Shown here in pieces: positions 63,401-64,000 of a stretch of 64,000 nt of DNA; positions within the stretch are counted from its first letter, which is position 1; every line of letters starts with the position of its first letter. Source of the stretch: Porphyra umbilicalis (Eukaryota; Rhodophyta; Bangiophyceae; Bangiales; Bangiaceae). A program made the translations under genes and the position numbers. The notes under the pieces are model-generated. The model was not told where the DNA came from and made no database searches. It was given only the letters and a program-made list of their open reading frames with translations. The stretch covers positions 89,520-153,519 of the forward strand of contig KV918942.1 in NCBI GenBank assembly GCA_002049455.2, read 5' to 3'.

Positions 63401-64000
63401 ATGAAGCGTCGCAGGCGTGGACCTCGAGGCACTGCGTTCTTCAATCTTGCCGATGGAGACCTCCGGCATTTTCAGTCGCAACGGGCCACGTGTACAACAG
63501 GTTCGAGAGCTATGACCATAGAGGAGTCTGGAAGCATCTGTGTGACGGAGAACCCGAGCACGTTGGGAGAAACGCCGTCACACACTGCCGCTGCGGAGGT
63601 CTACCACGATGTAGTCATGTCCTCAGACTCTGAGCCTGATGGATGTCCCTCGGACGATACAGACATCTCCAGTGAAGAAGAACGACCACCTGGACAGTTT
63701 GCTTCTCGCCGGGAATTCCTGTGCTTTGGCTACCTCTTTGGACGAGCTCGTCTCACACTCCGGCAGTACGACATCATGCGCGAGGCAGAGAACTCATTCA
63801 GCCCCAAGGAGAGGTGGCCGTCGAGGTGGCGCTTACAACAGATGCGAAAGAAAATGTTGAACTCCGCAATACCGCTGAGACGCGAGGTGACGACGAGGCA
63901 GCTACCCGTTGGCAAAGGAAAGACCCTCCGCAAGCTGCCTGACGTTACTGTGTCCTACATTCCGTTCTCTGTGCACATAAAGAGGGACTTCGGGGACCCA
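63401..64000 (+). CDS. Unrecognised gene, 5' part only (runs off the window)
   Basis: An open frame of exactly 200 codons from the ATG at 63401 to the last base, with no stop; the upstream in-frame stop is at 63323. The N-terminus is basic (MKRRRRGPRGTAFFNLADGD), followed by a Ser/Thr-rich part, an acidic stretch (MSSDSEPDGCPSDDTDISSE) and a more structured region with EFLCFGYLFGRARLTLRQYD, WPSRWRLQQMRKKMLNSA and LPDVTVSYIPFSVHIKRDFG. The family is not recognised. The layout (acidic linker, then an aromatic and basic core) would suit the leader of a large transposase such as a CACTA or Plavaka-type protein, but that is speculation. Confidence 0.55.
   Translation, partial: MKRRRRGPRGTAFFNLADGDLRHFQSQRATCTTGSRAMTIEESGSICVTENPSTLGETPSHTAAAEVYHDVVMSSDSEPDGCPSDDTDISSEEERPPGQFASRREFLCFGYLFGRARLTLRQYDIMREAENSFSPKERWPSRWRLQQMRKKMLNSAIPLRREVTTRQLPVGKGKTLRKLPDVTVSYIPFSVHIKRDFGDP

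Noticed and set aside
1-64000. tRNA or rRNA genes
   Set aside because: I scanned for T-arm-like GGTTCGA motifs with matching stems and saw none that fold convincingly; a tRNAscan-type search would be decisive.

Overview
This is nuclear DNA of a GC-rich eukaryote, not bacterial. It contains a cytosolic-type valyl-tRNA synthetase, an ionotropic-receptor-like gene with GT-AG introns, LTR retrotransposons and cut-and-paste transposons with exact target-site duplications. The very high G+C, sparse short introns and many retroelements are consistent with a Bangiales red alga (Porphyra/Pyropia type). That assignment is inference; nothing in the window proves the species.

Host gene zone (about 1.9-26.7 kb): an ionotropic glutamate receptor-like channel on the plus strand in three exons; a secreted Cys-rich repeat protein behind a TATAAGAG box; then on the minus strand a CANT1-type apyrase, valyl-tRNA synthetase, a malectin / PA14-like / IPT / sugar-dehydrogenase-like surface protein, a RAD23-like protein with UBL and UBA domains, and an OTUD5-like deubiquitinase. 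Several of these read through only if one-base shifts at long G or C runs are allowed, so the breaks look more like homopolymer error or instability than gene death.

Mobile DNA zone (about 27-53.3 kb): a PIF/Harbinger transposase pseudogene split by a hAT-like element; two weak hypothetical genes; a 4.9 kb Ty1/copia element with 312 bp LTRs and a primer site matching the anticodon arm of initiator tRNA-Met; an 11.3 kb Ty3/gypsy chromovirus with 649 bp LTRs, a candidate -1 frameshift signal between gag and pol and a long antisense ORF before the 3' LTR; and a pogo/Tigger element with an intact-looking DDD transposase and TA duplications. A separate hAT-like element lies at 10.15-11.2 kb.

Repeat zone (about 53.3-64 kb): a 183 bp tandem duplication, a small hypothetical gene, eight units of a 197 bp tandem repeat packed with hairpins, and just downstream a long ORF with a Gly/Arg-rich repeated C-terminal half. 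That ORF runs into a 481 bp dispersed repeat whose second copy lies 60 kb away at the other end of the window. The last 600 bases are the open 5' part of an unrecognised gene. I recognised no tRNA, rRNA or CRISPR array.
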